Shown in pieces: positions 12,090 to 12,133 of a DNA stretch of 12,133 nucleotides. Position numbers and translations under genes: made by a program. Source of the stretch: Clostridia bacterium (lineage in GTDB: Bacteria; Aerophobota; Aerophobia; Aerophobales; AE-B3A); the NCBI GenBank assembly GCA_009618505.1, contig WJOQ01000065.1, positions 1 to 12,133 on the forward strand. Reading direction: 5' to 3'. Below the pieces are notes generated by a model that was not told the origin of the DNA, ran no database searches, and saw only the letters and a program-made list of their open reading frames with translations. Each line of letters opens with the position of its first letter. The first letter of the stretch is position 1.

Positions 12090-12133
12090 CCACCTAGAGA
12101 AAGAAGAAAGGAAAAGCTTCATTTCTTAATGAG
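12060..12133. repeat. Terminal direct repeat, right copy (circular overlap)
   Basis: This is the second copy of bases 1-74 with no mismatch that I can find. Features crossing the junction, such as the hairpin GCGGAC (12049-12054) / GTCCGC (12076-12081), are only complete in this copy. The alternative, a true 74-bp direct repeat flanking an integrated element, is less likely because the repeat ends coincide with the ends of the window. Confidence 0.85.

Overview
The window looks like one complete small circular replicon. Its last 74 bases (12060-12133) repeat its first 74 exactly, the usual overlap of a circular contig, which implies a unit of about 12,059 bp. Consensus sigma-70-type promoters, Shine-Dalgarno sites, Rho-independent terminators and dif-like Xer sites point to a bacterium. 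A binding-protein-dependent sugar transporter, a cytoplasmic glycosidase-like protein and purine-rich AGA/AGG-heavy small genes would suit an uncultivated anaerobe, but the phylum cannot be fixed from this sequence. Every coding gene I accept is on the + strand.

Layout. (1) About 12003 through the circle junction to 445 is non-coding and folded, with two nested-helix domains (12007-12089 and 86-249). (2) 446-6172 is an AT-rich cargo block: two CUT1 sugar ABC permeases, a solute-binding protein and a 704-residue glycoside-hydrolase-like (DUF6259-type) protein. The transporter ATPase is missing and must come from the host. (3) 6276-7933 is the probable replication and control module. It holds a zinc-ribbon protein, an antisense-RNA/attenuator leader, an XRE-type HTH protein and a PriL-like four-cysteine plus winged-helix protein that is my best candidate for the replication initiator. 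(4) 7934-8355 is non-coding, with 13-bp direct repeats, a GC-rich inverted repeat and an AT-rich stretch; it is a possible origin. (5) 8356-9544 holds three small cysteine-rich genes. (6) 9574-9794 carries two dif-like Xer sites in direct orientation. (7) 9813-10217 has an excisionase-like HTH gene running into a decayed serine recombinase. (8) 10236-11853 has a Spo11/Topo VI-A-like TOPRIM protein, a tiny ORF and a ribbon-helix-helix protein, closed by a strong terminator at 11956-12000.

The most interesting signal is at 6732-6912. A perfect + promoter (TTGACA, 17 bp, TATAAT) starts a leader ending in an intrinsic terminator just before the HTH gene. A - strand promoter (TTGACA, 17 bp, TTTAAT) faces it and starts a countertranscript of about 63 nt with its own terminator. 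The leader segment 6790-6800 pairs base for base (9 Watson-Crick and 2 G-U pairs) with the 5' arm of the terminator, so it can act as an antiterminator, and the antisense RNA covers that segment. This is the logic of pT181/pIP501-type copy-number control, here placed in front of an unfamiliar putative initiator. Two further leaders (before 6334 and 7277) share sequence and can hide their own ribosome binding sites. Together they suggest an RNA-controlled plasmid family that I do not recognise, carrying a sugar-uptake cargo.
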